From Sutcliffiella deserti (GTDB lineage: Bacteria > Bacillota > Bacilli > Bacillales > Bacillaceae_I): DNA of 64,000 bases. This document shows positions 55,429-64,000 of this stretch, one piece after another. How positions within the stretch are numbered: position 1 is the stretch's first letter; each line of letters starts with the position of its first letter. Position numbers and translations under genes: made by a program. Location of the stretch: contig NZ_JAIQDB010000001.1 in assembly GCF_020037475.1 (NCBI RefSeq), forward strand, positions 186,001-250,000, given 5' to 3'. Under the pieces are notes generated by a model that searched no databases, was not told the DNA's origin, and worked only from the letters and a program-made list of their open reading frames with translations.

Positions 55429-56983
55429 ATTTTGCGTATTCAACTGCTCTTGTTTCCCGGATGACTGTTACCTTGATATGTCCTGGATAATCCAGTTCCT
55501 CTTCAATACGCTTTCTGATGTCTCTTGCAAGACGGTGAGCTTCTAAGTCGTCAATGGAATCAGGTTTAACCATAATTCTGACTTCACGCCCCGCTTGAAT
55601 AGCAAAAGACTTTTCTACACCCTCATAAGATTCAGAAATCTCTTCTAATTTCTCTAATCGGCGAATGTAGTTTTCTAATGTTTCACTACGAGCTCCCGGC
55701 CTTGCAGCTGATAGGGCATCCGCTGCTGCAACTAGGACAGAAATAATTGAAGTCGGTTCAGTGTCACCGTGATGGGAAGCGATACTATTTATTACAACAG
55801 GATGCTCTTTGTATTTAGTAGCTAACTCTACTCCAATTTCCACGTGACTTCCTTCTACTTCGTGATCTACTGCTTTACCGATATCATGTAGCAATCCTGC
55901 ACGACGAGCTAGTGTGGCATCCTCACCAAGTTCTGCTGCCATAAGACCTGCTAAATATGCAACTTCTGTTGAATGCTTTAAAACATTTTGACCGTAGCTG
56001 GTACGGAATTTTAAACGACCTAATATTTTTATTAAGTCTGGGTGCAAACCATGTGCTCCAACTTCAAACGTTGTTTGCTCTCCCATTTCCCGAATGTATT
56101 CATCCACTTCACGCCTGGATTTTTCAACCATTTCCTCGATACGTGCAGGATGTATACGTCCATCCTGTACAAGCTTATCCAAGGCAATACGAGCTGTTTC
56201 GCGTCGGATCGGGTCAAAACCTGATAAAATAACCGCCTCTGGAGTATCATCGATAATAAGATCAATTCCAGTTAATGTCTCAAGCGTTCGAATATTCCGG
56301 CCTTCACGACCAATGATTCGACCTTTCATTTCATCATTTGGTAAGTTAACAACGGAGACTGTCGTTTCAGCAACATGATCTGCTGCACAACGTTGAACAG
56401 CTAAAGAAAGTATTTCTCTTGCTTTCTTATCCGCCTCTTCTTTTGCTCTGTTTTCGCTTTCTTTTACCATTAGAGCAATGTCATGGGATAATTCGTTTTC
56501 AACTCGGTCGAGAATAATATTCTTAGCCTCATCTCGTGTTAAAGCTGAAATGCGTTCAAGTTCTTCCTGCTGTTTACGCACTACTTGATCCACTTTGCTT
56601 TCTAATTCTTCAATATGCTGTTGTCTATCGTTTAAAGAATCTTCACGCCTTTCTAATGCTACTTCACGTTTAGCCAGCGATTCATCTTTTCGATCTAGAT
56701 TCTCTTCTTTTTGCATTAAACGATTGTCTTGTTTTTGTAGTTCGCTTCTACGGTCTCGAATTTCACGTTCTGCTTCTGTACGAAGTTTGTGAATTTCGTC
56801 TTTTGCTTCTAAGAGTGCTTCTTTTTTAAGTGATTCAGCTGTTCTTTTAGATTCTTCAACAATCTGTTCAGCTGCGCCCTTCGCACCTAAAATCTTTTGC
56901 TCAGCGATAGATTTACGAACATAAAAGCCAACAACTACACCGACGAATAAGGCAAGCAAAGCGGAGATGATTACAGTTTCCAT
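55427..56983 (-). CDS. rny: ribonuclease Y
   Basis: Membrane-anchored endoribonuclease that starts mRNA turnover; its targeting is helped by the YmcA complex. N-terminal helix (about 3-22), long coiled coil (about 30-200), KH domain with [10 protein letters not shown] near 220, and HD domain with LLHDIGKA near 355. 518 aa, matching the B. subtilis length (520). Strong AGGAGG start. Confidence 0.96.
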   Translation of the reverse strand: METVIISALLALFVGVVVGFYVRKSIAEQKILGAKGAAEQIVEESKRTAESLKKEALLEAKDEIHKLRTEAEREIRDRRSELQKQDNRLMQKEENLDRKDESLAKREVALERREDSLNDRQQHIEELESKVDQVVRKQQEELERISALTRDEAKNIILDRVENELSHDIALMVKESENRAKEEADKKAREILSLAVQRCAADHVAETTVSVVNLPNDEMKGRIIGREGRNIRTLETLTGIDLIIDDTPEAVILSGFDPIRRETARIALDKLVQDGRIHPARIEEMVEKSRREVDEYIREMGEQTTFEVGAHGLHPDLIKILGRLKFRTSYGQNVLKHSTEVAYLAGLMAAELGEDATLARRAGLLHDIGKAVDHEVEGSHVEIGVELATKYKEHPVVINSIASHHGDTEPTSIISVLVAAADALSAARPGARSETLENYIRRLEKLEEISESYEGVEKSFAIQAGREVRIMVKPDSIDDLEAHRLARDIRKRIEEELDYPGHIKVTVIRETRAVEYAK

Positions 56984-57255
56984 TATTACACCTCCTCTTG
57001 CTATGAACTTGTTTCTTGCTAGATTTCATTGTCGGCATGTACATTGTAACAATGTGTGTCAACATACAGCTCAAAGGCTTTTTTTAGCTTTTCATTAGCT
57101 TTAAAATTCTAACAAAGTATAAATTATACATACTAATTGTAATTCCGTGAAAATTTATTGTCAAGCCTGTCCTATCAAGGATTGATCCTTTTTGGTAAAC
57201 TAAACCTATTTTTGAAGATAAAAATAGGAAAATCAGGGGGAAATGTTCAACTTAC

Positions 57256-57453
57256 TTGTTAGGAGGTTTCACCACCAGCAAAATTAGCATATATTATAAA
57301 CACTCTTTTTTAACAGACCGATCTTATTATATAAGCAATGTGGTGAAATCTGTTACTCATGACTCTGATACACTCATTATTAGCCCAAAAGTCGAACGCT
57401 TCCTAAAACGGTCTGTTTTTCACCCTGACCAGTTACTTTTGGGAGAGAATTAG
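57256..57453 (+). CDS. doubtful small ORF, 65 aa
   Basis: A frame starting at TTG, lying upstream of rny and downstream of recA on the opposite strand. The frame is open further upstream without ATG, and the nearby GGGGG fits a different frame (ATG 57243, which stops after 14 codons). The product has no recognised motif. Either a decayed gene or chance. The rest of the 56984-57496 gap shows no other gene. Confidence 0.2.
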   Translation: MLGGFTTSKISIYYKHSFLTDRSYYISNVVKSVTHDSDTLIISPKVERFLKRSVFHPDQLLLGEN

Positions 57454-57496
57454 GTGCTATACACTACCAATCTTGAAAAAATTCTACATTCTTGAA

Positions 57497-57535
57497 TGGC
57501 AAAAACAACACCTTAAAAAAATCAGGTGCTGTCTT
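57497..57535 (-). terminator. recA terminator
   Basis: ACAGCACCT pairs with AGGTGTTGT around a T-rich loop, with TTTTTGCC following on the minus strand. Confidence 0.75.
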
Positions 57536-57554
57536 TTAAAATTACGTGCATAAA

Positions 57555-58595
57555 TTAAAAATCTAATTCCTCTTGCCCTTTTTTATCTTCTTCTGGTGCG
57601 TTAAGGTCTTTATCTAAGTCATAATGGTCTCGTATCTGTTGATAGATATCAGTGAGGACATTATTATTTTCTTTTAGATATTGCTTCGCATTTTCACGAC
57701 CTTGACCTAGTCTCTCCTCGTTATATGAATACCATGAACCACTCTTTTGGACAATATCCAAGTCTGAGCCCATATCAATAACTTCCCCTTCTCTGGATAT
57801 ACCTTCACCGTACATGATATCCACTTCTGCAACCTTAAAAGGAGGAGCAATTTTATTTTTAACAACTTTAATCTTCGTTTTGTTACCTACAATGTCGTGA
57901 CCTTGTTTTAATTGCTCAGCACGACGTACCTCAAGACGTACAGAAGAATAGAATTTTAATGCGCGTCCACCGGGAGTTGTTTCCGGGTTTCCAAACATAA
58001 CCCCAACTTTTTCACGAATTTGGTTGATGAAGATAGCAATCGTTTTTGACTTATTAATAGCTCCTGAAAGTTTACGAAGAGCTTGAGACATAAGTCGAGC
58101 TTGCAGTCCTACATGAGAGTCTCCCATTTCCCCTTCAATTTCAGCTTTGGGAACTAAAGCTGCAACAGAGTCTACTACGATAATGTCTACCGCACCACTT
58201 CGTACAAGTGCTTCCGCAATTTCAAGCGCTTGTTCTCCTGTGTCAGGTTGAGATAGCAATAATTCGTCGATATTTACACCTAGCTTTTGTGCGTAAACAG
58301 GATCTAGTGCATGCTCAGCATCAATAAAAGCAGCTTGTCCACCTCCGCGTTGTACTTCTGCAATGGCATGAAGGGCAACGGTTGTTTTACCTGAAGACTC
58401 CGGTCCATATATTTCAACTACTCTACCTCGTGGATATCCTCCAGCGCCTAGTGCCACATCCAATGCTAAAGAACCACTTGGAATCGTAGAAATGTTTCGT
58501 CCTGTTTGTTCACCTAATTTCATTATGGATCCTTTACCAAACTGTTTTTCTATTTGTTTTAACGCCATATCTAAGGCCGCTTTACGATCACTCAT
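57555..58595 (-). CDS. recA: RecA recombinase
   Basis: Strand-exchange protein and LexA co-protease. Walker [10 protein letters not shown] (64-72), Walker [12 protein letters not shown]2-region [12 protein letters not shown]-terminal acidic tail with [10 protein letters not shown]. 346 aa. LexA box in its promoter. It follows cinA in the same direction but has its own promoter in the 230-bp gap. Confidence 0.98.
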   Translation of the reverse strand: MSDRKAALDMALKQIEKQFGKGSIMKLGEQTGRNISTIPSGSLALDVALGAGGYPRGRVVEIYGPESSGKTTVALHAIAEVQRGGGQAAFIDAEHALDPVYAQKLGVNIDELLLSQPDTGEQALEIAEALVRSGAVDIIVVDSVAALVPKAEIEGEMGDSHVGLQARLMSQALRKLSGAINKSKTIAIFINQIREKVGVMFGNPETTPGGRALKFYSSVRLEVRRAEQLKQGHDIVGNKTKIKVVKNKIAPPFKVAEVDIMYGEGISREGEVIDMGSDLDIVQKSGSWYSYNEERLGQGRENAKQYLKENNNVLTDIYQQIRDHYDLDKDLNAPEEDKKGQEELDF

Positions 58596-58652
58596 TAAAT
58601 TTCCTCCTCATATCTATGAAACTAAATATTTATTATAGATTAACTATCTCTA

Positions 58653-58681
58653 ACTATACCTCTTTTTAACGAATTTGGCAA
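58653..58681 (-). promoter_or_regulatory. recA promoter
   Basis: TTGCCA (58676-58681) and TATAGT (58653-58658) on the minus strand, 17 bases apart. Confidence 0.75.
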
Positions 58682-58689
58682 CTAAAAAA

Positions 58690-58703
58690 CGAACATCCAT
58701 TCG
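58690..58703 (-). promoter_or_regulatory. LexA box of recA
   Basis: CGAATGGATGTTCG, nine bases above the -35, matches the B. subtilis recA SOS box type CGAAT-N4-GTTCG in all defined positions. Confidence 0.85.
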
Positions 58704-58803
58704 GTTATTTTGAGAACAAACAGAGTAACAAAATACTATTTTTGAAAGGGAATATTGCCATTTTAGAAAAGATTTAGTAAGCAAAATGAAATTTTAAATA
58801 AAG

Positions 58804-58837
58804 GAAAAGTAGCTAGGGCTGACCATTAGCTACTTTT
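58804..58837 (-). terminator. hairpin at the cinA stop
   Basis: AAAAGTAGCTA pairs with TAGCTACTTTT across the last cinA codons; the T tract after it (CCTTTATTT) is weak. Some read-through into recA is likely. Confidence 0.6.
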
Positions 58838-60076
58838 AAATAATTCTTTTAATAAGAGAAAACAACCATATTTAACAGTTCTTTGTCTAATCGCATCCCG
58901 GTTACCGGCAAGCTGTAGATGATGGGAAATAGTAGTACCATTAGGTAATGCAATTCCGATGTAAACAGTACCTACCGGTTTACCATCCATTGTTCCTGGT
59001 CCTGCAACCCCTGTGAAACTTATCCCAATGTCAGTGCGATGCAGTTTTTTTACGCCATCAGCTAATTCTATTGCGCATTGTTCACTAACAGCACCCAGCT
59101 GATCAAGGGTTTCTCGGGAAACCCCCAGGACATTTTCTTTTATCTCATTGGTATAGCAGACCACACCACCCTCAATCACAGAGGATGCTCCTTCAAAGCT
59201 GGTCATCTTTTCAGCAAAAGATCCACCCGTTAAGCTCTCAGCACAACTAAGCGTGAATTTCGAGTCTTGGATTTTATTGAACAGTACAGAAAAGATAGTA
59301 TCGTCATCATACCCATAAAAATAGGAACCCACTCTCGAGAGTATAAGTTTTTCCGTTTGCTCAATTAGATATTCTGCTTCCTCTTGGGAGTGGTGTTTGG
59401 CAGTTAATCGAAGTGTAACTTCATAGTCACCTGCGAGAGGCGCGATTGTTGGATTGGTTTGTTGTTCAATCAAATCTTCAATGTCCGTTTCTAACTGGGA
59501 TTCCCCAATTCCAAAAAAACGGAGAACCTTTGAGAGTATTTGTTCTTTTACACCTAATCTAGAAAGAAGATACTCTCTTCCATAATTCATAAACATTGGC
59601 TGCAGCTCTTTTGGAGGACCTGGTAAAAGCATAAAAGTATGATTCTCATCGCTCAGTGCCATCCCAGGTGCCATGCCATTGTCATTCGCCAAAATAGCGG
59701 CTCCTTCCAATACAATGGCTTGCTTTTTATTATTTTCGCTCATTGGACGATTAGATTTTTTGTAATAATCCACGATATTCGATAAAGCTTGATTATCAGT
59801 TACTAAATTTTTTTGTAGAACCCTAGCAATAGTCTCTTTCGTTAGATCGTCCTTCGTTGGTCCAAGCCCCCCTGTAAATAGTAGAAGGTCTGCCCGACTT
59901 CTCGCAGTTTCAATTGCCGACGCAAGACGATTAGGGTTATCCCCTACAACTGTATGATAATACACATTAATACCTAGCTCTGCTAATTGCTTTGATAAAA
60001 ATTGTGCGTTGGTATTGCAAATCTGTCCCAAGAGTAATTCAGATCCTACAGCAATGATTTCAGCACGCTTAAACAT
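58826..60076 (-). CDS. cinA: CinA family protein
   Basis: Two domains: an N-terminal MoaB/MogA-like domain (about 1-170; [19 protein letters not shown]) and a C-terminal nicotinamide-nucleotide-amidase-like CinA domain (about 255-410; [25 protein letters not shown]). In competent bacteria it is the first gene of a competence/recA operon. 416 aa. Lies between pgsA and recA, as in B. subtilis. Confidence 0.94.
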   Translation of the reverse strand: MFKRAEIIAVGSELLLGQICNTNAQFLSKQLAELGINVYYHTVVGDNPNRLASAIETARSRADLLLFTGGLGPTKDDLTKETIARVLQKNLVTDNQALSNIVDYYKKSNRPMSENNKKQAIVLEGAAILANDNGMAPGMALSDENHTFMLLPGPPKELQPMFMNYGREYLLSRLGVKEQILSKVLRFFGIGESQLETDIEDLIEQQTNPTIAPLAGDYEVTLRLTAKHHSQEEAEYLIEQTEKLILSRVGSYFYGYDDDTIFSVLFNKIQDSKFTLSCAESLTGGSFAEKMTSFEGASSVIEGGVVCYTNEIKENVLGVSRETLDQLGAVSEQCAIELADGVKKLHRTDIGISFTGVAGPGTMDGKPVGTVYIGIALPNGTTISHHLQLAGNRDAIRQRTVKYGCFLLLKELFKSS

Positions 60077-60146
60077 CTTCTCTCTCTCCCTCTATATAAG
60101 TTTAACTCCGTCTTTGGGATACTACCTATTTTGTATACCCGAAATT

Positions 60147-60731
60147 TTACTTGGAATGAAGAAAAGCAGATCTATTTTTGTAAAAATAATCCCATCCGGA
60201 AACTACCGTGAATATCATTGCCACCCAAAGTGAAATAATATCAAATGGGATTGAAAGAAAAACGAATGGTATATTATGTAATAGCAATGCAGAAACAGCA
60301 ATAATCTGAGCCCATGTTTTAATTTTACCAAGCATATTCGCAGCAACCACTTCACCTTCTCCAGCAAGGATTAGACGCAATCCGGTTACAGCAAACTCCC
60401 TACTAATAATAACAATTACAATCCATGCAGGGGCTAGTTGGAGTTCTACTAAAGCGATCAACGCTGCTGAGACTAATAACTTATCTGCCAAAGGATCCAA
60501 AAATTTCCCAAGATTTGTTACAAGATTATATTTTCTTGCATAATACCCATCCACCCAATCTGTAATAGAAGCAATAATAAAGATGATAGCTCCAATAAGG
60601 TGAGTGTAGGGAATGGAAGCTTCTCCTATGACTAGCTGGCCAAAGTCTAAAGGTGCTAACATCAAAATAAGAAAAACTGGTATTAAGATAATTCTAGATA
60701 CGGTAATTTTGTTAGGTAAATTCACAATCAA
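60147..60731 (-). CDS. pgsA: phosphatidylglycerophosphate synthase
   Basis: Membrane enzyme making phosphatidylglycerophosphate from CDP-diacylglycerol and glycerol-3-phosphate. The CDP-alcohol phosphotransferase motif DG..AR........G...D...D is intact near residue 63 (DGYYARKYN then GKFLDPLAD). Four to five helices. 194 aa. Essential for anionic phospholipids. Upstream of cinA by 70 bases. Confidence 0.95.
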   Translation of the reverse strand: MIVNLPNKITVSRIILIPVFLILMLAPLDFGQLVIGEASIPYTHLIGAIIFIIASITDWVDGYYARKYNLVTNLGKFLDPLADKLLVSAALIALVELQLAPAWIVIVIISREFAVTGLRLILAGEGEVVAANMLGKIKTWAQIIAVSALLLHNIPFVFLSIPFDIISLWVAMIFTVVSGWDYFYKNRSAFLHSK

Positions 60732-60865
60732 TCATTCCTCCAACATCTAATATTGCTTTTCCACTATACATAAAGATAGAATATTTGTCTAATGAATTGT
60801 AAAGTGCAAGGAATTAATTAGCTCCTTCAAGTGTAAATAAATTGTTTCACTAGAGCTCTGGGTAC

Positions 60866-60892
60866 AAAAAAAGCCATCATGCTGATGACTTT
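60866..60892 (-). terminator. terminator of the rodZ-like gene
   Basis: AGTCATCA and TGATGGCT with loop GCA; the minus strand continues TTTTTTT. Confidence 0.85.
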
Positions 60893-61781
60893 ATTGTTCT
60901 CCAGTTGGCATAAATTTAATAGTAATAATTTGGGTTGTGATCTCATCTGTAGGGAAAGGAAATTCGAATGGTTCACCATTAATTGATATATCTGTTTCGA
61001 ACGACCTACCTACTTTAAATATAATTTCTTCTTCTTGGGATAAATCGAGAGTTTCAGTTTGCCCTTCCTTCACGAGGCCGTAGTAGAAGTTATTGCCTTT
61101 GGCATTATCTACTTCTATCCATGTCTCACCTGGTGAAGTTATCTCAACAATAAATTGATCTGTATCTTTTAATTCTAGCGTGGCTGAAGTCCCGCTTTTC
61201 TCTACTTCTGTAAGGGTACCATTTGCTGGTGTTTCTTCTACCGGCTCTTCTTCCTGCACATCTTCTTCTATTGCCTCGTCTTCAGCGGGAGTCTCCTCGG
61301 CGTCAGAATCCTCCGTTTGATTCGGAGCATCAATCTCTGCAGGTGCCTCTTGCTGTTGTGGTACTGTTTGATTATCCTCTCCATTAGAAAAACTTAAAAC
61401 AAGGATATAGATAATTGCACATACTGCAATAAGAGCAAACAGCATAAATAATTTAGGAAGAAAATTCATTACCTTGCTATTGCCTTTGCTTGGAACTTTT
61501 TTTCTTGTTTTCACCCTTGAAAGTGCAGGAATCTCATCTTTATCATTCACAGGTATTTCACTTTGATATTCTTCAAATAATTCTTCCGGATCTAGCCCAA
61601 CTGCCTCTGCATATTGCTTTAGAAAAGCTCTTGCATAAAACTTCCCAGGCATTATGGCGTAATTGCCTTCTTCTATCCCTATTAAATACCTTTTTTGAAT
61701 TTTAGTGGTTGTCTGCAGGTCTTCTAAGGACATATTTTTAGCTTCTCGTTCTTGTTTTAATCTATTTCCAATTTCTGTCAC
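60891..61781 (-). CDS. rodZ: RodZ/YmfM-like cell-shape protein
   Basis: Links the MreB cytoskeleton to the elongation machinery. N-terminal helix-turn-helix (about 1-70; QEREAKNMSLEDL, YLIGIEEGNY), basic juxtamembrane stretch, one helix (about 106-129), acidic Glu/Pro linker (about 135-185) and extracellular DUF4115 domain (about 195-290). GTG start after GGAAGGTG. 296 aa. Same place as B. subtilis ymfM. Confidence 0.92.
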   Translation of the reverse strand: MTEIGNRLKQEREAKNMSLEDLQTTTKIQKRYLIGIEEGNYAIMPGKFYARAFLKQYAEAVGLDPEELFEEYQSEIPVNDKDEIPALSRVKTRKKVPSKGNSKVMNFLPKLFMLFALIAVCAIIYILVLSFSNGEDNQTVPQQQEAPAEIDAPNQTEDSDAEETPAEDEAIEEDVQEEEPVEETPANGTLTEVEKSGTSATLELKDTDQFIVEITSPGETWIEVDNAKGNNFYYGLVKEGQTETLDLSQEEEIIFKVGRSFETDISINGEPFEFPFPTDEITTQIITIKFMPTGEQ

Positions 61782-61801
61782 GAACTAACACCTTCCAACA
61801 T

Positions 61802-62593
61802 TTAAAAATCAAAGCCCCCAAAAGGGTTGTCCTCAAACATATTATTTGATTGAGGTGCCTCATATGTTATTTCCTCGTCTTCATTGTTGCGCAACTCAAT
61901 AATATAATCAAAATCTTCAAGATTATATTCTGTATTTTGCACAAAGATATCTGGATGCTCTACCACTTTCACTGCGGATAATCGCATTATTTCACGAATA
62001 AGCTGCCAGTGCTTTTCACTTGCTCTTTTAGTCGAAACAATACCATCTATGATAAAAAGATTGTCTTCGCTATACTCGTCTTCTATTAATTGACTTCTTA
62101 TTGTTTGTTTTAACAACGTACTGGAAACAAATAACCAGCGTTTATTAGCACAGACACTTGAAGCTACAATAGATTCCGTTTTTCCTACCCTTGGCATTCC
62201 TCTAATTCCAATTAGTTTGTGTCCCTCTTGCTTAAACAACTCTGCCAAGAAGTCAACCAACAGACCTAGTTCATTTCTTACAAATCTAAATGTTTTCTTG
62301 TCATCTGCGTCTCGTTGAATGTAACGACCATGTCTTACGGCTAAACGGTCACGTAATTTAGGCTCTCTAAGCTTGGTTACTGTTATATTATCCATTGTAT
62401 TTAAAATAGATTCAAGCCTAACAATTTGCTCATTAGTATCGCTTAATAATAACATTCCACGTCGCGAGTCATCCACACCGTTAATTGTAACAATGTTTAT
62501 GGAAAGCATCCCAAGTAAAGAGGCAATATCTCCAAGAAGACCCGGCCTGTTTATATGTATTTCATATTCTAAATACCACTCTTTTTTCTCCAT
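61802..62593 (-). CDS. ymfK: YmfK-like DUF3388 protein
   Basis: 263 aa. An ACT-like domain (about 8-85; EIHINRPGLLGDIASLLG) is followed by a P-loop-like segment GMPRVGKTES and a DUF3388 C-terminal domain. The fold hints at ligand sensing plus nucleotide binding; function unknown. ATG at 62593 follows TTGGAGTGG; 28 upstream codons in frame lack support. Just upstream of the rodZ-like gene. Confidence 0.85.
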   Translation of the reverse strand: MEKKEWYLEYEIHINRPGLLGDIASLLGMLSINIVTINGVDDSRRGMLLLSDTNEQIVRLESILNTMDNITVTKLREPKLRDRLAVRHGRYIQRDADDKKTFRFVRNELGLLVDFLAELFKQEGHKLIGIRGMPRVGKTESIVASSVCANKRWLFVSSTLLKQTIRSQLIEDEYSEDNLFIIDGIVSTKRASEKHWQLIREIMRLSAVKVVEHPDIFVQNTEYNLEDFDYIIELRNNEDEEITYEAPQSNNMFEDNPFGGFDF

Positions 62594-62721
62594 CAAACCA
62601 CTCCAATCAGGAAAAACGTTCGTCCTAATCCCTTTGTTAACTCTATAATAGCTAATATTCAGGTAATAAGAAAGCAATTAGTTGTCTTTAATAAAAATTT
62701 GAACAAAATACTTTAAAGAAG

Positions 62722-62752
62722 CAAAAAAAAAGAGAGGTGTTCGCCTCTCTTA
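62722..62752 (-). terminator. ymfJ terminator
   Basis: AAGAGAGG pairs with CCTCTCTT; the minus strand continues with a long T run. It overlaps the ymfJ stop. Confidence 0.85.
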
Positions 62753-63007
62753 GTGTGTCCCATTATTTTGAACTAATTTAACCATCATATTTGCAATGGC
62801 ATGTTGTTCGTCAGGACTTGCCACTTTCCATAAGTCAGCAAGTACTCTCTCTTGTGGATTTTTTGCTTCTACTTCTTTTGCCAGATAATCACCAATTTCA
62901 TAAGCAAGCTGGGAGATAGCACCATTGTCCATTCCTTCATGCTCTGCATGGTTCAAGCGGTCCCCTAAAAAACCTTTCCACTGATCCCAATTGTCTAACA
63001 CCGACAT
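62750..63007 (-). CDS. ymfJ: YmfJ-like DUF3243 protein
   Basis: 85 aa, helical, with the family core WKGFLGDRLNHAE, IGDYLA and DEQHAIA.MMVKLV. ATG at 63007 follows AAGGAGGGG by five bases; upstream frame adds six residues without support. Function unknown. Between ymfI and ymfK as in B. subtilis. Confidence 0.9.
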   Translation of the reverse strand: MSVLDNWDQWKGFLGDRLNHAEHEGMDNGAISQLAYEIGDYLAKEVEAKNPQERVLADLWKVASPDEQHAIANMMVKLVQNNGTH

Positions 63008-63076
63008 CTTAACCCCTCCTTCCACATATGTTCAAGAGTTAGTATGGCTAAGAGTAGACTCAATTATGCACCATAT

Positions 63077-63793
63077 TTAGTTCCATCCACCATTCACGCC
63101 TAAAATTTGGCCAGTGGTATAAGATGCTTTGCTGGAGATAAGAAAAGAAACCGTCTCTGCAATTTCTTTAGGGCTTGCAAACCTTCCCATAGGGATTTCT
63201 TCAGCTATCGATTTTTTTTCTTCTTCAGTGAAATGATGAAGCATTTTTGTTTGGACCGCACCGGGTGCCACAGCATTTACGCGAATTCCACTTGGAGCAA
63301 CTTCTTTTGCTAGAGCCTTAACAAAGGAAATTTGAGCACCTTTTACCATGGAATAAAGTACTTCACATGATGCGCCTATTTCTCCCCAAATGGAAGAGAT
63401 CACAACAATATTCCCTGTTTTATTAGTTACCATGCTTGGTAAAAATGCTTGGATAGCAGAGTATAATGACGTAACATTAAGCTGTATCATATTTTGTTTT
63501 GCTTCTTCTTCTATTTCGGTCATTAGTCCATAAAAGCTAGTTCCAGCTGTATAAATAAGGGTATCAATATTTCTGGTGATAGTATCTTGTAATATTTTAA
63601 CACCTTTAGTATCAGATAAATCCGCTTGTATTTTAACTATATTTTCGGAACCATATTTGTTTTCAAATTTTTGAATGGTAGTTATATCACGATGATAATG
63701 CAAGTAGGTAAAGTACCCATTTTCTATAAGGTTCGTTGCAATCGCACTTCCGATGTCCCCGCTTGCCCCTATAATTAAAGCTGTTTTTTTCAT
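63077..63793 (-). CDS. ymfI: short-chain reductase YmfI (EF-P 5-aminopentanone reductase type)
   Basis: SDR-family enzyme of 238 aa with the NAD(P) motif GASGDIGSA near residue 10, active-site Ser-Tyr-Lys in VISSIWGEIG and YSMVKGAQ, and the PGAVQT strand. In B. subtilis YmfI reduces the 5-aminopentanone group on elongation factor P; without that context it could be called FabG-like. ATG at 63793 after AAGGTG. The upstream neighbours ymfF-ymfH would lie outside the window. Confidence 0.85.
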   Translation of the reverse strand: MKKTALIIGASGDIGSAIATNLIENGYFTYLHYHRDITTIQKFENKYGSENIVKIQADLSDTKGVKILQDTITRNIDTLIYTAGTSFYGLMTEIEEEAKQNMIQLNVTSLYSAIQAFLPSMVTNKTGNIVVISSIWGEIGASCEVLYSMVKGAQISFVKALAKEVAPSGIRVNAVAPGAVQTKMLHHFTEEEKKSIAEEIPMGRFASPKEIAETVSFLISSKASYTTGQILGVNGGWN

Positions 63794-63861
63794 TAATTTC
63801 ACCTTCATTATTTACTTTATGGCATGTTAAATACCGTTCCGTTGTATTTATATTTAAGCAC

Positions 63862-64000
63862 CTGTTAAAACACCGCTATTGATTTTCAGCGTTTGGCTTC
63901 GCGTCCATGGGGCGCTTGGTAAGCCTGCTCGGCTAACGGACGCCACTGAAAAAGTACATAATTTTAGGTTTTGGTTAAACACCGCTGTTACTTTCCGCAA
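63862..64000. repeat. repeat family A-like copies running off the window edge
   Basis: 63862-63932 aligns with the GC-rich half of family A (CACCGCTATTGATTT, TTCGCGTCCATGGGGCG, CTGCTCGGCT) but is diverged, perhaps a subfamily. At 63971 GGTTAAACACCGCTGTTAC begins another copy that continues past base 64000. No gene in 63809-64000. Confidence 0.6.

Noticed and set aside
55957-56378. Several 60-94-codon frames on both strands inside rny
   Set aside because: All are shadows of the well-supported rny gene.
57180-57205. Small AAGGATTGATCCTT hairpin followed by TTT near 57.18 kb
   Set aside because: The 5-bp stem is too short and no gene ends there, so a terminator call is not justified.

Overview
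This window is chromosomal DNA from a low-GC, endospore-forming Firmicute of the family Bacillaceae. The sporulation genes sirA, a spo0E-like gene, spoVK, cotE and spoVS support this. So does near-continuous agreement with the Bacillus subtilis gene order from ymfI-recA-rny-mutSL-glnRA to lexA-tkt-ccdA-yneK, which I recall from family knowledge and did not search. Almost every gene is on the minus strand, so transcription runs from high to low coordinates. Species cannot be named from the window. The KorAB pair, the C30-carotenoid genes and the many intergenic repeats fit halotolerant Oceanobacillus/Virgibacillus-like relatives, but that is inference.

Region 1-13 kb: the end of a cut membrane-protein gene, small unknown genes, a tRNA with a UCA anticodon and a long variable arm (tRNA-Sec type), a sigma-B-controlled YtxH stress protein, two small membrane proteins, the proline operon proC-proB-proA, a MoxR/DUF58/DUF4129 membrane-associated operon, a DnaC-like ATPase, yneK and ccdA-ccdB-ccdC.

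Region 13-24 kb: a Spo0E-family phosphatase, a YheI/YheH-type heterodimeric ABC exporter, yneF, sirA, a YdcF-like protein, tkt, ynzC, yneB and lexA. LexA boxes sit in both divergent promoters, and yneA is absent.

Region 24-27.6 kb is the accessory part: a lone XhlB-like holin with a coiled-coil partner, a frameshifted aminoglycoside-phosphotransferase-family gene, a lipoprotein and a DUF421 protein.

Region 27.8-44 kb: glnR-glnA with a double GlnR operator, ynbB-hflX, a TRIC-type channel, a divergent crtQ/crtP carotenoid pair, spoVK, hfq-miaA, mutS-mutL and cotE.

Region 44-64 kb: miaB-ymcA, tdh-kbl (threonine to glycine), korA-korB, an M19 dipeptidase, spoVS, ymdB, rny, recA with its LexA box, cinA, pgsA, a RodZ-like protein, ymfK, ymfJ and ymfI.

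Two families of short non-coding repeats (called A and B here) with GGCT termini are scattered between genes. Several copies are flanked by 8-bp direct repeats, so they look like miniature transposable elements. They, the UCA tRNA and the accessory genes at 24-26 kb are the most interesting parts; the rest is conserved core.
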